Below are positions 26,086-35,282 of a DNA stretch of 64,000 nucleotides, in pieces. Source of the stretch: Streptococcus gordonii (lineage in GTDB: Bacteria; Bacillota; Bacilli; Lactobacillales; Streptococcaceae); the NCBI RefSeq assembly GCF_001553855.1, contig NZ_LQWV01000023.1, positions 1 to 64,000 on the forward strand, in the 5' to 3' direction. How positions within the stretch are numbered: the first letter of the stretch is position 1; each line of letters starts with the position of its first letter. Made by a program: the position numbers and the translations under genes. The notes below the pieces were generated by a model. It saw only the letters and a list, made by a program, of their open reading frames with translations, was not told the DNA's origin and did not search any database.

Positions 26086-26889
26086 TTATTTTTTAAAGTT
26101 GTAATCCTTGATCACTTCGATCTTTTGAATCTTGATCTCGTTTTTAGGTTTATTGTTTTCATCAGTTTCGCTTTCGGCAATCTTATCAACAATATCCATG
26201 CCGTCTATGACTTGGCCGAAGACTGTATAATCACCATCTAAAGAAGGATTTCCACCTTTCTTGTATGCCTTAATAATCTGAGCTGGATATTTGCTTTCAG
26301 ATAATTTGCTTGAGCTGTCTGTCTGGTTTTGGTTGATAAAGAATTGACTGCCGTTAGTATTATCAGATGCTGCATTGGCCATAGATAGAGCCCCGCGGAG
26401 GTTATATAGGTAGGCAGAAGTTTCATTCTTAAAGCCTTTTCCTGTGTCAATTTTTTGATTCTTTCCATACCATATTGACTCCCCACCTGTACCGTTTCCT
26501 TTAGGGTCACCACCTTGAATCATGAAGCCTTTGATGACGCGGTGGAAGATAACTCCATCATAATAGCCTTCTTTGGCATGAGTTAGAAAATTTTCAACTG
26601 CTAGAGGTGCATATTTGGGAAAGAGTTTGAGAGTGATGTCACCAGCTGTCGTTACGATTTTAACTTTCGCTTCATCTTTGGCAACTTTGGTTGATAGTTG
26701 AGGGAAGTTGGCATTCTTATTTGTCAATGCTTCCTTGATTTCAGCTTCTTTTTTGCTGGCTTCAGCACTGCTTGCACTAGCTGCTAGGCTAGAGTCTACA
26801 TATTCATCACCCCGCAAGACACGTTGGATACTAGTACAGCCTGCTAACAAAAGGCTAGCTGATAGACCCAAAATAATTATTTTTTTCAT
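26086..26889 (-). CDS. slrA: Cyclophilin-type peptidyl-prolyl isomerase lipoprotein (SlrA type)
   Basis: The product of about 267 aa has a lipoprotein signal peptide with lipobox LLAGC, an Ala/Ser/Glu-rich linker, and a cyclophilin domain: ENFLTHAKEGYYDGVIFHRVIKGFMIQGGDPKG includes the catalytic Arg, and GSQFFINQN the Gln and Phe of the active site. It matches the streptococcal lipoprotein rotamase SlrA, which acts outside the membrane in protein folding and colonisation. Two ATG codons are adjacent; AAAGGA is better spaced to the second (26889). Confidence 0.9.
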   Translation of the reverse strand: MKKIIILGLSASLLLAGCTSIQRVLRGDEYVDSSLAASASSAEASKKEAEIKEALTNKNANFPQLSTKVAKDEAKVKIVTTAGDITLKLFPKYAPLAVENFLTHAKEGYYDGVIFHRVIKGFMIQGGDPKGNGTGGESIWYGKNQKIDTGKGFKNETSAYLYNLRGALSMANAASDNTNGSQFFINQNQTDSSSKLSESKYPAQIIKAYKKGGNPSLDGDYTVFGQVIDGMDIVDKIAESETDENNKPKNEIKIQKIEVIKDYNFKK

Positions 26890-26935
26890 CATGATCCTTT
26901 CTGAAATAGAAACTACTCACATTTTACTATAAAGA

Positions 26936-27352
26936 TCAACGATTTTCAAATCTTGTTAAAAAAGAAAGGATCCTTACTTGCAAAGCTTTTGGTCTGAAAG
27001 GAAGATGAGGGAAGTCAGAAAGGTTGATCCACCTAGCTTCATATAGGTTTTGAGAATGACTGCGTTCCTTTTCCTCACCACCTATCGTTAAGTTTTCTAA
27101 GCCCGTATAGATTGTCCAGAAATAAATGTGTTGATTATCGTCAGAGTCATAAGTGAAGGCAGGTTTTAGGTCTTCTGACTTAAAAATAAGCTGGACTTCT
27201 TCTTTGATTTCTCTTATAGCAGCTTCGATTGGACTCTCACTCTCCTCAATTTGCCCACCTGAAAGGACGTAGTAGTGTTGTCCATTTTTATATCGATAAA
27301 TGGTCAGAATGCTATTTAGTTTGGGATGATAGATAAGAACGCCAGCTCTCAT
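26936..27352 (-). CDS. Nudix hydrolase
   Basis: This protein of about 138 aa has a Nudix box: GGQIEESESPIEAAIREIKEEV, close to G-x5-E-x7-R-E-U-x-E-E. Substrate unknown. Start: ATG 27352 (MRAGVLIYHP) has AAGGGG six bases upstream; longer readings begin with TTG or lack a ribosome site. It lies upstream of slrA on the same strand (44 bases apart). Confidence 0.8.
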   Translation of the reverse strand: MRAGVLIYHPKLNSILTIYRYKNGQHYYVLSGGQIEESESPIEAAIREIKEEVQLIFKSEDLKPAFTYDSDDNQHIYFWTIYTGLENLTIGGEEKERSHSQNLYEARWINLSDFPHLPFRPKALQVRILSFLTRFENR

Positions 27353-27624
27353 AAGCAACCCCTTAATTTTTCTATTCATCAAGTTTAACAAAATAATGTT
27401 TAGAATACTAGATTAGAAACGTATTAACGAAAAAGTTGCGATTGTGAAATCTAGCTAATCACTAGGGCCTTTATTTAGTTGGTCATAATTTTTGTTTTAT
27501 TCCTAAAATCTTTCTGACGCTATCTAGGGAAGGACAAGGTGAGAATTTTGATGAAAGCGACAAGAGTCTAATTAGAATCTAATGTAAGGCGATGAGATGC
27601 TAGTTCTTATCTTTACCTGAAAGG

Positions 27625-27653
27625 TTGTGCATACAAGAAGATTATGGTAAAAT
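27625..27653 (+). promoter_or_regulatory. Promoter of the PspC-domain gene
   Basis: TTGTGC (27625-27630), a 17-bp spacer and TGGTAAAAT (-10 27648-27653). The rest of the 27.4-27.6 kb divergent gap holds no clear feature. Confidence 0.6.
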
Positions 27654-27685
27654 GAAAAAAATAAAAATTAATAGGAGCACTTTCC

Positions 27686-27883
27686 ATGGAGAAAAGACTT
27701 ACACGAGATACTAAGAATCAAAAAATTGCTGGTGTTTGTGCTGGTTTAGCTAAATATTTCAACGTAGATCCTACACTTGTTCGCGTACTGTGGATTATTT
27801 CAGTGTGTGCTCTTGGAACAGGGGTTCTTGCTTATGCAGTTTGCTGGTTCGTTATGCCAGAAGAGGGAGCAACCCAAGACTAA
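27686..27883 (+). CDS. PspC-domain membrane protein
   Basis: The 65-aa protein is a single PspC domain: KRLTRDTKNQKIAGVCAGLA, then KYFNVDPTLVRVLWIIS, and one hydrophobic helix ending CWFVMPEE. Family members relate to phage-shock-type envelope stress (PspC) and are often tied to cell-envelope two-component systems. It stands alone with its own promoter and terminator. Confidence 0.9.
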   Translation: MEKRLTRDTKNQKIAGVCAGLAKYFNVDPTLVRVLWIISVCALGTGVLAYAVCWFVMPEEGATQD

Positions 27884-27908
27884 AAGAAGACTTGATCTTT
27901 TAAAATCC

Positions 27909-27932
27909 CAAGCCAGCTAAGCTGGTTTTTTT
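27909..27932 (+). terminator. Terminator of the PspC-domain gene
   Basis: AGCCAGC and GCTGGTT pair around TAA, followed by a T run. Confidence 0.8.
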
Positions 27933-28010
27933 CTTTTCGTAAGAATTATTAAAGGTGAAGATTAAGTGTGTCAAAGCGTAAAATTTATCGTTTCTTGTCT
28001 ATAGTTATTG

Positions 28011-28019
28011 TGGTATAAT
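28011..28019 (+). promoter_or_regulatory. Extended -10 promoter giving a leaderless ftsK mRNA
   Basis: TGGTATAAT ends at 28019, so transcription should begin at about 28026, one base before the ATG at 28027. No ribosome site can fit. Confidence 0.6.
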
Positions 28020-28026
28020 AAAGGTT

Positions 28027-30330
28027 ATGGCAAATAGTAAAAATACGAAAAAAGGCCGAACAACACGTCGGCCAACAAAAGCAGAATTAGAAAGACAAAG
28101 AGCTATTAAAAGGATGTTACTGAGTTTTGGCTTGGCCTTCATTCTTCTTTTTGCTGCCTTAAAACTAGGTGTTTTTGGGGTGACTATTTACAATCTGATT
28201 CGATTAGTGGTTGGTAGCTTGGCATACTTAGCAATTGTAGCGACTTTGATTTATCTTTTCTTTTTCAAATGGTTAAGCAAGCGCGAAGGTCTGATTTCAG
28301 GTTTTATTAGCATTTTTGTTGGTTTACTTTTAATCTATCAAGCTTACTTTGTAGATGTCTTATCACTCAAAGGTCAAGTCTTGTCCAGCACTTTAGCCAG
28401 AATTTTTTCTGATTTAACTGCATTTAAAGTTAGTTCATTTGCTGGTGGTGGTTTATTAGGATCACTCTTGCACTTACCCATCTCTTTTCTCTTTTCAAAT
28501 TTTGGTTCTTACTTTATTGGTATTCTCTTTATTTTAGTAGGTGCTCTACTAATCAGTCCTTGGACCATTTACGATATTTCTGAAAAGCTGGTTGAAACAT
28601 TCCACCGTCTTAGTGAAAAACGTGAAGAAAAGCGACAACAGCGTTTTATTGAAAAAGAAGAACAGGCTGCTTTAGAGGCAATGCAGGCGATTGAAGTGGA
28701 GCAAGAAGGACCTGAAGTCGATTTGGAAACAGGCGAAATTTTGGATGATGAAAATCATGTAAGAACTCCCGTTGTCATTGAAGAAGAGGGATATGAAGAT
28801 TTAGGAGAATTTGAACTAGAAGAAGTTCAAGATTTAAAAATTCAGCAGGAGTCAGAAGAAGCAGACGCGGACACAGATGTTGAGGTAGACTTCACAGCCA
28901 AAGAAAGTTTGGATTATAAGCTACCGACCATTAACCTCTTTGCGCCTGATAAACCAAAGAATCAGTCTAAAGAGAAGCGGATTGTTCGTGAAAACATCAA
29001 GATCTTGGAAGAAACTTTTGCTAGCTTTGGCATCAAGGCCACTGTTGAGCGGGCTGAAATCGGCCCTTCCGTCACCAAGTACGAGGTCAAGCCAGCTGTT
29101 GGTGTTCGGGTCAATCGGATTTCCAATCTGGCTGATGACTTGGCTCTTGCCCTAGCTGCAAAGGATGTACGGATTGAGGCACCAATTCCTGGGAAATCCC
29201 TGGTCGGGATTGAAGTGCCCAATTCTGAAGTTGCGACCGTGACTTTCCGAGAACTTTGGGAACAGTCGAAGACGGATGCCAGCAAGCTCCTAGAAATCCC
29301 ACTTGGGAAGGCTGTCAACGGCTCTGTCCGCTCCTTTGACCTGGCTAAGATGCCTCACCTCTTGGTAGCGGGCTCTACTGGATCGGGTAAATCTGTGGCT
29401 GTCAACGGCATTATCGCCAGCATTCTCATGAAGGCTAGACCCGATGAAGTCAAGTTTATGATGGTGGATCCTAAGATGGTGGAGCTGTCCGTTTATAATG
29501 ACATTCCCCACTTGCTTATCCCTGTTGTGACCAATCCTCGCAAGGCCAGTCGTGCCTTGCAGAAGGTTGTGGATGAGATGGAAAATCGTTATGAACTCTT
29601 CTCTAAGGTCGGTGCCCGTAATATTGCTGGCTACAATGCTAAAGTAGCCGAGTACAATGCCCAATCAGAATACAAGCAGGTGCCCCTACCTTTAATCGTC
29701 GTCATCGTGGATGAGCTGGCTGACCTTATGATGGTAGCCAGCAAAGAAGTAGAAGATGCTATTATTCGTCTGGGACAAAAGGCGCGTGCGGCTGGAATTC
29801 ACATGATTCTGGCTACCCAGCGACCATCAGTAGATGTTATCTCCGGTCTGATCAAGGCCAATGTGCCATCTCGGATTGCCTTTGCTGTATCCAGCGGGAC
29901 AGATAGTCGTACCATTCTAGATGAAAATGGAGCAGAGAAGCTCTTGGGGCGTGGGGATATGCTCTTTAAGCCCATTGATGAAAACCATCCGGTTCGTCTG
30001 CAGGGCTCCTTTATCTCAGATGAAGATGTTGAGCGAATCGTAGCCTTTGTCAAGAACCAAGCTGAAGCGGATTATGACGATAGCTTTGATCCCGGTGAAG
30101 TATCTGAAAGCGATATGGAGTCTGGCGGTGGCGCTGATGAAGGTGATCCGCTCTTTGAAGAAGCCAAGGCCTTGGTTATCGAAACTCAGAAGGCCAGCGC
30201 TTCTATGATCCAGCGGCGCCTCTCGGTCGGCTTTAACCGAGCTACACGTCTTATGGAAGAACTTGAAGCAGCGGGCGTTATCGGTCCAGCCGAAGGCACC
30301 AAGCCGAGAAAAGTTTTGCAGACAAATTAA
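28027..30330 (+). CDS. ftsK: DNA translocase FtsK/SpoIIIE
   Basis: The 767-aa protein moves chromosomal DNA through the closing septum. It has about four N-terminal membrane helices (roughly 30-180), an acidic linker, then the FtsK motor: Walker A GSTGSGKS at residues 449-456, Walker B around [12 protein letters not shown], and the [11 protein letters not shown] segment. The gamma winged helix at the C-terminus (about 700-767, [24 protein letters not shown]) reads KOPS-like sites. The pneumococcal gene is often named spoIIIE or ftsK. Translation probably starts on a leaderless mRNA. Confidence 0.95.
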   Translation: MANSKNTKKGRTTRRPTKAELERQRAIKRMLLSFGLAFILLFAALKLGVFGVTIYNLIRLVVGSLAYLAIVATLIYLFFFKWLSKREGLISGFISIFVGLLLIYQAYFVDVLSLKGQVLSSTLARIFSDLTAFKVSSFAGGGLLGSLLHLPISFLFSNFGSYFIGILFILVGALLISPWTIYDISEKLVETFHRLSEKREEKRQQRFIEKEEQAALEAMQAIEVEQEGPEVDLETGEILDDENHVRTPVVIEEEGYEDLGEFELEEVQDLKIQQESEEADADTDVEVDFTAKESLDYKLPTINLFAPDKPKNQSKEKRIVRENIKILEETFASFGIKATVERAEIGPSVTKYEVKPAVGVRVNRISNLADDLALALAAKDVRIEAPIPGKSLVGIEVPNSEVATVTFRELWEQSKTDASKLLEIPLGKAVNGSVRSFDLAKMPHLLVAGSTGSGKSVAVNGIIASILMKARPDEVKFMMVDPKMVELSVYNDIPHLLIPVVTNPRKASRALQKVVDEMENRYELFSKVGARNIAGYNAKVAEYNAQSEYKQVPLPLIVVIVDELADLMMVASKEVEDAIIRLGQKARAAGIHMILATQRPSVDVISGLIKANVPSRIAFAVSSGTDSRTILDENGAEKLLGRGDMLFKPIDENHPVRLQGSFISDEDVERIVAFVKNQAEADYDDSFDPGEVSESDMESGGGADEGDPLFEEAKALVIETQKASASMIQRRLSVGFNRATRLMEELEAAGVIGPAEGTKPRKVLQTN

Positions 30331-30376
30331 TTCTAATTTCACTAGTCTGCTAGCAAGATAATCATTTGATAAAAAC

Positions 30377-30406
30377 AAATCTGCCAGCAGTCAGCCGGCA
30401 GATTTT
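30377..30406 (+). terminator. ftsK terminator
   Basis: AAATCTGCC and GGCAGATTT pair around an 11-base loop, followed by a short T run. Confidence 0.75.
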
Positions 30407-30438
30407 CTCTACTCACTCAACGGAAAGGAAAAGAAGGT

Positions 30439-30825
30439 ATGAAACTGGACACTATTCACCACATAGCCATCATTGGTCATGACTATGCCAAGACCAGGGA
30501 GTTTTATGTAGACAAGCTGGGCTTTGAGCAGCTGGATGAGCACCACCGGCCAGACAAGCAGGATATTCTCTTTAATATCCGCAAGGGAAATCTAACTCTA
30601 GAGATTTTCATCAAGAAAGAAGCACCCAAGCGGCCAGCCTTGCCGCATCCTGAGCATACAGGTCTGCGGCACCTGGCCTTCCGAGTGACAAATGTCGAAG
30701 AATGCTTAGCGGAATTTGACCGTTTGGAGATTCCCCATACAGAGTTGCGCTATGACGACTTCGACGGCCGTAGGATGGCTTTCTTCTTTGATCCGGATGG
30801 TCTGCCTCTGGAAATTCACGAATGA
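30439..30825 (+). CDS. VOC/glyoxalase-family metalloenzyme
   Basis: The 128-aa single-domain protein of the vicinal-oxygen-chelate family has likely metal ligands in the first strand (TIHHIAIIGHD), in HTGLRHLAFRV, and in the C-terminal LEIHE. It resembles the GloA2-type lyases of streptococci rather than the canonical glyoxalase I. Substrate unknown. It follows ftsK after a terminator and has an AAAGGAAAAGAAGG ribosome region. Confidence 0.85.
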   Translation: MKLDTIHHIAIIGHDYAKTREFYVDKLGFEQLDEHHRPDKQDILFNIRKGNLTLEIFIKKEAPKRPALPHPEHTGLRHLAFRVTNVEECLAEFDRLEIPHTELRYDDFDGRRMAFFFDPDGLPLEIHE

Positions 30826-30845
30826 AAATGTAATTCTATTTTACA

Positions 30846-30906
30846 AGGGCAATTTTAAATATCCATACTTCAGCCTAAAGTCTGAAGAAATGTTGCCCTG
30901 TTTTTG
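30846..30906 (+). terminator. Two-tier hairpin terminator after the VOC gene
   Basis: AGGGCAA (30846-30852) pairs with TTGCCCT (30893-30899), with CTTCAG/CTGAAG as an inner hairpin, then GTTTTT. Confidence 0.6.
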
Positions 30907-30943
30907 CTACAATAAGTAAAGCAAAATCAATAAGGAAAACTCT

Positions 30944-33286
30944 ATGCATCAGAATCAATTTCAAGGACTTAGTCAAGCTCAAGTTGAAGAACGTCGCCAA
31001 AAAGGTCTGACTAATCAGGTTACCATCTCTACAGAAAGAACAACCTGGCAGATTGTTCGGTCCAATATTTTCACCTATTTTAATTTTATTTTTCTTGTAT
31101 TGGCTATTCTTTTGGTTGTAGTTCAGTCATGGAATAATCTCCTCTTTGTTCCTATCGTTGTCATTAATTCTTTGATTGGGATTTTTCAGGAATTGAGAGC
31201 TAGAAAAGTTCTCAACCAAATGAAATTCTTACATACTTTCTCAGCAAATGTGATTCGAGATGGGAATGAGCAAATAGTTTCAGTTGAAGAACTTGTTCAG
31301 GACGATGTGGTTAAATTTTCTGCTGGGAATCAGATTTATGCCGATGGACAAATTCTCTCAGGAAGCTTGAAAGTAAATGAATCCCAGCTGACGGGTGAGG
31401 CTGATGAGATTGAAAAAAATCCGGGAGATGAGGTCCTGTCTGGTAGCTTCGTAGTTGCTGGTCAAGCCTATGCTCGACTGGACAAAGTAGGAGACCAGGC
31501 TTACATAAACCAGCTAGCTAAAGAAGCCAAAGAAATAAGCGGTGTAGAAGAATCCAAGATGGTTCATGCTGTCAATCGCCTAGTGCAGATCATTGGGATA
31601 TTGATTATTCCTTTAGGACTCTTGCTTTTCTTCCGCAGTTTTATCAGTAATCAAGAAACTCTGCAAGTCAGTGTGACTTCAACAGTCGGTGCTATTGTGG
31701 GAATGATTCCGGAGGGACTCTATCTCCTGATGACGCTTGCCCTAGTTTTGGGGGCTGTTCGCCTAGCCAAACAGAAAGTTCTTCTAAACAGTATGAAGGG
31801 TATTGAGACTCTGTCGCGTGTTGATGTTCTTTGTGTAGATAAAACAGGGACTATTACAGAAAATGAAATGGCTGTTAGCCAGTTGCTTCCAGTAGGGGAT
31901 CAAAAAGAAGTTGCCTTGGAAGCACTGGGTCAATATCTTGAGGCTAGCCAGGACGCCAATGATACAATTGAGACCATGCGAGCTTATCCTGGGATAAAAA
32001 AAAGTGGACAAGCCTGGTCCATTAAACGGCAGTATCCGTTTAGCTCTAAAAATAAATATGCAGCAGTATCTTTTGACCAAGGGACCTTTGTTTTAGGAGC
32101 TCCAGAGTATGTCCTTCGACAAGATTTGGAACATTATCAATCTTATTTTCAAGATGCAGCAGAAGAAGGGAGCCGAGTGCTAGTTTTTGGACTCTATGAG
32201 GGCTCAAACTTAGAAGCTAGCTTGGAGGCCCCTGTTAGTCCGCTTCTGTTTATCCTTTTGGAAAATCCTGTTCGAGAAAATGCTGCTGAAACTTTTTCGT
32301 ATTTTGAAAGACAAGGTGTGACAGTTAAGGTTATCTCAGGAGATAATCCAATTACTGTCGCCGCAGTTGCTAAGAAGGCAAAGATTCCTCATGCAGAAAA
32401 CTATATCGATGCTAGAAGCTTGGATTCGGATGAAAAGATCATTCAAGCTGCAGAAACACATACAGTATTTGGTAGGGTCAGTCCAGAGCAGAAGCAAAAA
32501 TTGATTCAGGCATTACAAGGTCAAGGCCATAATGTTGCCATGACAGGAGACGGTGTTAATGATATTCTTGCTATGAAAAAGGCTGATTGTAGCATTGCGA
32601 TGGAATCTGGGAATGATGCAACCAAGCAGATAGCGCAAGTGGTTTTGCTGGACTCAGATTTCTCCCATATGCCCCACATCGTTGCAGAAGGAAGACGGGT
32701 GGTTAATAATATCCAACGTTCAGCCAGTCTTTTTCTAGTTAAAAATATATTTTCTATCTTATTAGCGCTGACTTCGACCATATTTGCCTTCACATATCCT
32801 TTGCAAGCTTCGCAGATGTCCCTGATCAGTGGTTTTACAATTGGGATACCCGGATTCTTGCTGGCTTTAGAGTCCAATAAGGCACGGATTAGAGGACGCT
32901 TTTTAGAGACGGTTTTGAAAAATGCCTTGCCTGCTGCAATTGTAGATTATCTAGCGGTTTTAGTGGCAGTATATTGTGGTCATTGGCTTGGACTTTCTCC
33001 TAAGGAAATCAGTACAAGTTCGATCATCTTGCTAGCGGTGGTCGGTTTTACAATCATGTATAAACTCATAAGACCACTGAATCGGATTAAGATGGGAATT
33101 ATGCTCCTCAATATAGCAGGTATTAGTCTAGCAGCTTTGCTCTTACCTCGCATCTTTAATTTGAGTGGCCTATCAATCGCAGCGATTCTAATGACTGTCT
33201 TGCTTTCGTTACTTTTGGAAAGACTGATATGGTTCTTCCAGTTTTTAACTAACAAGGCAGTAGCTCTGTACAAAAAACGTAAATAA
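30944..33286 (+). CDS. P-type cation-transporting ATPase
   Basis: The 780-aa membrane pump has the phosphorylation motif DKTGTIT, nucleotide-binding-domain segments, and the hinge TGDGVNDILAMKKADCSIAMESG. The actuator loop reads QLTGEADEI, TGEA where most P-type ATPases have TGES. Helix M4 has MIPEGLYLLM. These traits place it near a group of bacterial P-type ATPases of uncertain ion, not the classical Ca, Cu or K pumps. The gene is monocistronic. Confidence 0.9.
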   Translation: MHQNQFQGLSQAQVEERRQKGLTNQVTISTERTTWQIVRSNIFTYFNFIFLVLAILLVVVQSWNNLLFVPIVVINSLIGIFQELRARKVLNQMKFLHTFSANVIRDGNEQIVSVEELVQDDVVKFSAGNQIYADGQILSGSLKVNESQLTGEADEIEKNPGDEVLSGSFVVAGQAYARLDKVGDQAYINQLAKEAKEISGVEESKMVHAVNRLVQIIGILIIPLGLLLFFRSFISNQETLQVSVTSTVGAIVGMIPEGLYLLMTLALVLGAVRLAKQKVLLNSMKGIETLSRVDVLCVDKTGTITENEMAVSQLLPVGDQKEVALEALGQYLEASQDANDTIETMRAYPGIKKSGQAWSIKRQYPFSSKNKYAAVSFDQGTFVLGAPEYVLRQDLEHYQSYFQDAAEEGSRVLVFGLYEGSNLEASLEAPVSPLLFILLENPVRENAAETFSYFERQGVTVKVISGDNPITVAAVAKKAKIPHAENYIDARSLDSDEKIIQAAETHTVFGRVSPEQKQKLIQALQGQGHNVAMTGDGVNDILAMKKADCSIAMESGNDATKQIAQVVLLDSDFSHMPHIVAEGRRVVNNIQRSASLFLVKNIFSILLALTSTIFAFTYPLQASQMSLISGFTIGIPGFLLALESNKARIRGRFLETVLKNALPAAIVDYLAVLVAVYCGHWLGLSPKEISTSSIILLAVVGFTIMYKLIRPLNRIKMGIMLLNIAGISLAALLLPRIFNLSGLSIAAILMTVLLSLLLERLIWFFQFLTNKAVALYKKRK

Positions 33287-33316
33287 AATGAAGTTGGAAA
33301 ATCCCAACTTCATTTT
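33285..33316. terminator. Bidirectional terminator between converging genes
   Basis: A 13-bp perfect stem (AAAATGAAGTTGG / CCAACTTCATTTT) overlaps the stop of the ATPase gene and the stop of the convergent DUF3397 gene. Confidence 0.9.
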
Positions 33317-33668
33317 ATTTTGCTAAAAAGAGGCCAATGACCATCGCTAGGTATAAAAAGAATGTCAACATAAAGCCAGCTCGCCAAAAAAATTTCAAAA
33401 ATTTTGGATAGTAGAAAGTCTGCTTTTTCTTGAGAAAATAGACCGTAATTCCGATTGCCAAGGCAGATAAAGCCAAGACCAGCTGTGGCAACATGCTATG
33501 GTAGTATGCTCGGTCAGAAATAATATAGAATTCCAAAAAGAACATTGGGAAGGCTAGATCTGCAAAGTTAAGACCAAAGCGTTTTAAACGTAAAAATTTA
33601 ATTAAAATAATAGATAAAGCAATAGTTAAAAAAATAAATAAAACAGCAGCAATTCTTAATAACATCAT
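33315..33668 (-). CDS. DUF3397 membrane protein
   Basis: The product of about 117 aa has four hydrophobic helices and short loops, fitting DUF3397. The central FFLEFYIISDRAYYHSMLPQ loop is the most conserved-looking part. Function unknown. Two ATG codons are adjacent (33668 and 33665). It is divergent from rplK. Confidence 0.8.
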   Translation of the reverse strand: MMLLRIAAVLFIFLTIALSIILIKFLRLKRFGLNFADLAFPMFFLEFYIISDRAYYHSMLPQLVLALSALAIGITVYFLKKKQTFYYPKFLKFFWRAGFMLTFFLYLAMVIGLFLAK

Positions 33669-33714
33669 AGCTATATTTTATCACAAAAAAAGTTAAAAAA
33701 GAAGAGAATTATTC

Positions 33715-33742
33715 TTGCATTTTCAATTCTTTAGTGTATAAT
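33715..33742 (+). promoter_or_regulatory. rplK-rplA promoter
   Basis: TTGCAT (33715-33720), a 16-bp spacer and TATAAT (33737-33742). The transcript would begin near 33749, leaving an 84-base leader. Confidence 0.75.
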
Positions 33743-33765
33743 AGAAAGGTATGCGATAAGCATGC

Positions 33766-33819
33766 TTGTGGGAGGTAATGCTCAAGTTTTATTGAGTAAA
33801 TTCTACCGCCTAACCACAA
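33766..33819 (+). promoter_or_regulatory. Structured rplK leader, possible L1-binding RNA
   Basis: TTGTGG pairs with CCACAA, enclosing GGAGGTA / TACCGCC and an inner CTCAA / TTGAG hairpin. A GTGGGAG...CCAC arrangement occurs again at 34309. In other bacteria protein L1 represses the L11-L1 operon by binding an mRNA site that mimics its rRNA site, so this is a reasonable candidate. Confidence 0.5.
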
Positions 33820-33832
33820 AGGAGGATTTAAA

Positions 33833-34258
33833 ATGGCTAAAAAAGTCGAAAAACTTGTAAAATTGCAAATCCCTGCTGGTAAAGCTACTCCAGCTCCACC
33901 AGTTGGTCCTGCGCTTGGTCAAGCCGGTATCAACATCATGGGATTCACTAAAGAGTTCAACGCTCGTACAGCTGATCAAGCTGGTATGATCATCCCAGTT
34001 GTTATCTCAGTATACGAAGACAAATCATTTACTTTCGTTACTAAAACTCCACCAGCTGCTGTTCTTTTGAAAAAAGCTGCAGGTGTTGAAAAAGGTTCAG
34101 GTACACCTAACAAAACAAAAGTTGCAACTGTTACTCGTGCACAAGTACAACAAATTGCTGAAACTAAGATGCCAGATTTGAACGCAGCAAACATTGAGTC
34201 TGCAATGCGTATGATCGAAGGTACTGCTCGTTCTATGGGATTCACTGTTACTGACTAA
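33833..34258 (+). CDS. rplK: Ribosomal protein L11
   Basis: The 141-aa protein is standard length, with the N-terminal [20 protein letters not shown] thiostrepton-region Pro motif and a C-terminal RNA-binding domain ([10 protein letters not shown]). It forms the GTPase-associated centre with 23S rRNA. AAAGGAGG gives a strong ribosome site. The codon choice is that of a highly expressed gene. rplA follows in the same operon. Confidence 0.97.
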   Translation: MAKKVEKLVKLQIPAGKATPAPPVGPALGQAGINIMGFTKEFNARTADQAGMIIPVVISVYEDKSFTFVTKTPPAAVLLKKAAGVEKGSGTPNKTKVATVTRAQVQQIAETKMPDLNAANIESAMRMIEGTARSMGFTVTD

Positions 34259-34342
34259 TTGTAATAATCCTATTTGCCCGCAATACACTTGATCATGAGA
34301 CGAGTGACGTGGGAGATGAAAATCGATATGACCACATTACAA
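34259..34342 (+). promoter_or_regulatory. Structured rplK-rplA spacer, second possible L1-binding RNA
   Basis: TTGTAAT (34259-34265) pairs with ATTACAA (34336-34342), closing a domain that contains GTGGGAG (34309-34315) and ACCAC (34331-34335). This is the same GTGGGAG/CCAC arrangement as in the rplK leader. It ends just before the rplA ribosome site (AAGGAG). Confidence 0.5.
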
Positions 34343-34355
34343 GGAGAAAGATAAA

Positions 34356-35045
34356 ATGGCTAAAAAAAGCAAACAACTTCGTGCTGCTCTTGAAAAAATC
34401 GACAGCACAAAAGCATACAGCGTAGAAGAAGCTGTAGCTCTTGCAAAAGAAACTAACTTTGCAAAATTTGACGCAACTGTAGAAGTTGCATACAACTTGA
34501 ACATCGACGTTAAAAAAGCTGACCAACAAATCCGTGGTGCAATGGTATTGCCACACGGTACTGGTAAAACAGCTCGCGTTCTTGTTTTCGCACGTGGTGC
34601 TAAAGCAGAAGAAGCAAAAGCTGCTGGTGCAGACTTCGTTGGTGAAGATGACCTCGTTGCTAAAATCAACGACGGTTGGTTGGACTTCGATGTAGTTATC
34701 GCTACACCTGACATGATGGCTCTTGTTGGACGTCTTGGACGTGTCCTTGGACCTCGTAACTTGATGCCAAACCCTAAAACTGGTACTGTAACTATGGATG
34801 TTGCTAAAGCAGTTGAAGAATCTAAAGGTGGTAAAATCACTTACCGTGCGGACCGTGCAGGTATCGTACAAGCTATCATCGGTAAAGTTTCATTTGATGC
34901 TGATAAATTGGCTGAAAACTTCAAAGCTTTCAACGAAGTTATCCAAAAAGCAAAACCTGCTACAGCTAAAGGAACTTACGTAACTAGCTTGACAATCACA
35001 ACTACTCAAGGACCTGGTATCAAGGTTGATGTAAACTCACTTTAA
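34356..35045 (+). CDS. rplA: Ribosomal protein L1
   Basis: The 229-aa protein of the L1 stalk has the typical [21 protein letters not shown] segment and the [21 protein letters not shown] end. It is translated from the rplK-rplA mRNA behind its own ribosome site. In many bacteria L1 represses this operon. Codon use is strongly biased, as for rplK. Confidence 0.97.
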   Translation: MAKKSKQLRAALEKIDSTKAYSVEEAVALAKETNFAKFDATVEVAYNLNIDVKKADQQIRGAMVLPHGTGKTARVLVFARGAKAEEAKAAGADFVGEDDLVAKINDGWLDFDVVIATPDMMALVGRLGRVLGPRNLMPNPKTGTVTMDVAKAVEESKGGKITYRADRAGIVQAIIGKVSFDADKLAENFKAFNEVIQKAKPATAKGTYVTSLTITTTQGPGIKVDVNSL

Positions 35046-35056
35046 AAATAATAAGA

Positions 35057-35083
35057 AACTCTGGTTCTGCCAGAGTTTTTTTC
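35057..35083 (+). terminator. rplA terminator
   Basis: AACTCTGG and CCAGAGTT pair around TTCTG, followed by a T run. Confidence 0.9.
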
Positions 35084-35233
35084 TGGAGAAAAATCAAAAT
35101 ATTTTACTTGGTGCATGAAAGTTTATTCAAATTTTAACAATGTTAGCAGACTAAGTGTATAAGAGAGGCCAAGAAATATCATGCTAAAACTGGCTGTTCC
35201 CCCAATAAGCCTAGTTACAAGTCCAGATAAACA

Positions 35234-35242
35234 TGATATAAT
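35234..35242 (+). promoter_or_regulatory. Extended -10 promoter of the second permease gene
   Basis: TGATATAAT lies about 41 bases before the start; AAAGGAG gives the ribosome site. Confidence 0.6.
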
Positions 35243-35282
35243 ATGGTGAAACAATTTATTTATATAAAAAGGAGACGATGCG

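Noticed and set aside
34293..34871. Two long minus-strand open frames over rplA
   Set aside because: They result from the biased codon use of the ribosomal gene; compositions (Cys/Phe/Ser-rich) are not protein-like.
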